Source: Panulirus ornatus | Lineage: Eukaryota > Arthropoda > Malacostraca > Decapoda > Palinuridae | Direction of reading: 5' to 3' | Length of the DNA stretch: 64,000 bases | NCBI RefSeq assembly: GCF_036320965.1 | Contig: NC_092249.1 | Span: forward strand, 4,194,114 to 4,258,113 | Part shown: in pieces, positions 63,255 through 64,000 of the stretch | Position numbering within the stretch: the stretch's first letter is position 1 | How the letters are laid out: each line of letters opens with the position of its first letter | Translations under genes and position numbers: made by a program | The notes under the pieces: model-generated | The model's input: the letters and a program-made list of their open reading frames with translations, nothing else | Database searches by the model: none | Told to the model about the DNA's origin: nothing

Positions 63255-63690
63255 TACCTGTCACTCGACCCAAGGAGCAGTGGATCACCTCTCACTCGAC
63301 TTCTGGTGGGCAAGTTACACCAACTCCTCCACGTAGGGAATAGCACTATACACCTCCCACTCGACTCAAGGAGTAGTGGAATACCTCCCACTCGACTCAA
63401 GGAGAAGCGAAACACCCCCCACTCGACTCGAGTAGTAGTGGAACACTTCCCACGTGACTCAAAAAGAAGCGGAACACCTCCCACTCGACTCAAGAAGTAG
63501 TGGAATACCTCCCACTCGACTCAAGGAGAAGCGGACCACCTCCCACTCGACCCTGAGTAGCGGAAAACCGCCCACTCGACTCGAGGAGTTGCGGAACACC
63601 TCCCACTCGATTCGAGGAGTAGCGGAATACCTCCCACTCGATTCGAGGAGTAGCGGAACACCTCCCACTCGACGTCTGGAGGCTCAGGTC
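63255..63690. repeat. 31-bp minisatellite (CACCTCCCACTCGACTCAAG)
   Basis: About 13 units of CACCTCCCACTCGACTCAAG plus GAGTAGCGGAA. Not similar in sequence to the preceding array but with the same period. Confidence 0.94.
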
Positions 63691-63824
63691 CTGAGAGAAG
63701 TGGCAGAAAGCTTGCCTCACTCCTGGGTTACGTCTTTAAGACCTCCCTTGCACGTGGATCCTCTGAACCCATCGACCTACTTCGCTCCTGGGCCCTTCCT
63801 AGCAAAGTCCTTTCCCCTCACAGC

Positions 63825-64000
63825 ACACCCTTAATCCTAGCACACCCCTAGGCCATCCTAGCACACTCCGAAGCCATCCTAACATACCCTTAGCCCATCC
63901 TAGCATAGATCTAGATCATTCTAGCACAGTGCTAGCCCACCAACCCCCCTAACTCATTCCAGCACCCTCTAGCCCATCTCAGCTCATCTCTAGATCATCC
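63825..64000. repeat. ~20-bp degenerate repeat running off the window end
   Basis: CCATCCTAGCACACCCTTAG and variants, about eight units, continuing past the last base. Confidence 0.8.

Overview
This window is nuclear DNA from an arthropod, most likely a decapod crustacean. The sequence shows a split protein gene with GT-AG introns of up to 8.8 kb, very long (TA)n, (GA)n and (GT)n microsatellites, long minisatellites and 5'-truncated non-LTR retrotransposons. That mix is typical of shrimp, crab, lobster and crayfish genomes. The decapod assignment is an inference from general knowledge; the species cannot be named. Nothing bacterial, phage or CRISPR-like is present.

The only confident gene is on the minus strand: eIF4A, the DEAD-box RNA helicase of translation initiation. 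It runs from a start codon at 51842-51844 to a stop at 23941-23943. I could join nine coding exons with GT-AG junctions and matching phases into a 428-residue open product carrying every helicase motif. The second coding exon is only 15 nt long and lies 8.8 kb from exon 1 and 7.6 kb from exon 3.

Layout. 0-14.1 kb: gene-free and dense in tandem repeats, including a 3.4-kb chain of ~30-bp minisatellites (9.1-12.5 kb), a tRNA-derived SINE and copy 1 of a short interspersed family here called X. 14.1-23 kb: AT-rich intergenic DNA with X copy 2, a few microsatellites and old retrotransposon ends. 22.99-51.84 kb: eIF4A with its likely 3' UTR. Its introns hold relics of two LINE families, one well-preserved LINE end, a hAT-like relic, one long (GA)n tract, and a head-to-head pair of X copies that forms a ~0.6-kb inverted repeat in intron 1. 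51.9-64 kb: the region upstream of eIF4A, again gene-free and repeat-dense, with a second SINE, a young LINE end, a reverse-transcriptase fragment and several minisatellites. One of these uses the same 21-bp unit as the array at 4.9 kb.

The repeats appear to be connected. The LINE family ends in a conserved tail containing GCGAGGTAGCG (or its complement). Family X carries a related tail, and copies of both abut (TA)n or (AAT)n arrays, suggesting that retroposition seeded part of the microsatellite load. Most open frames in the window are translations of simple repeats and are not genes.
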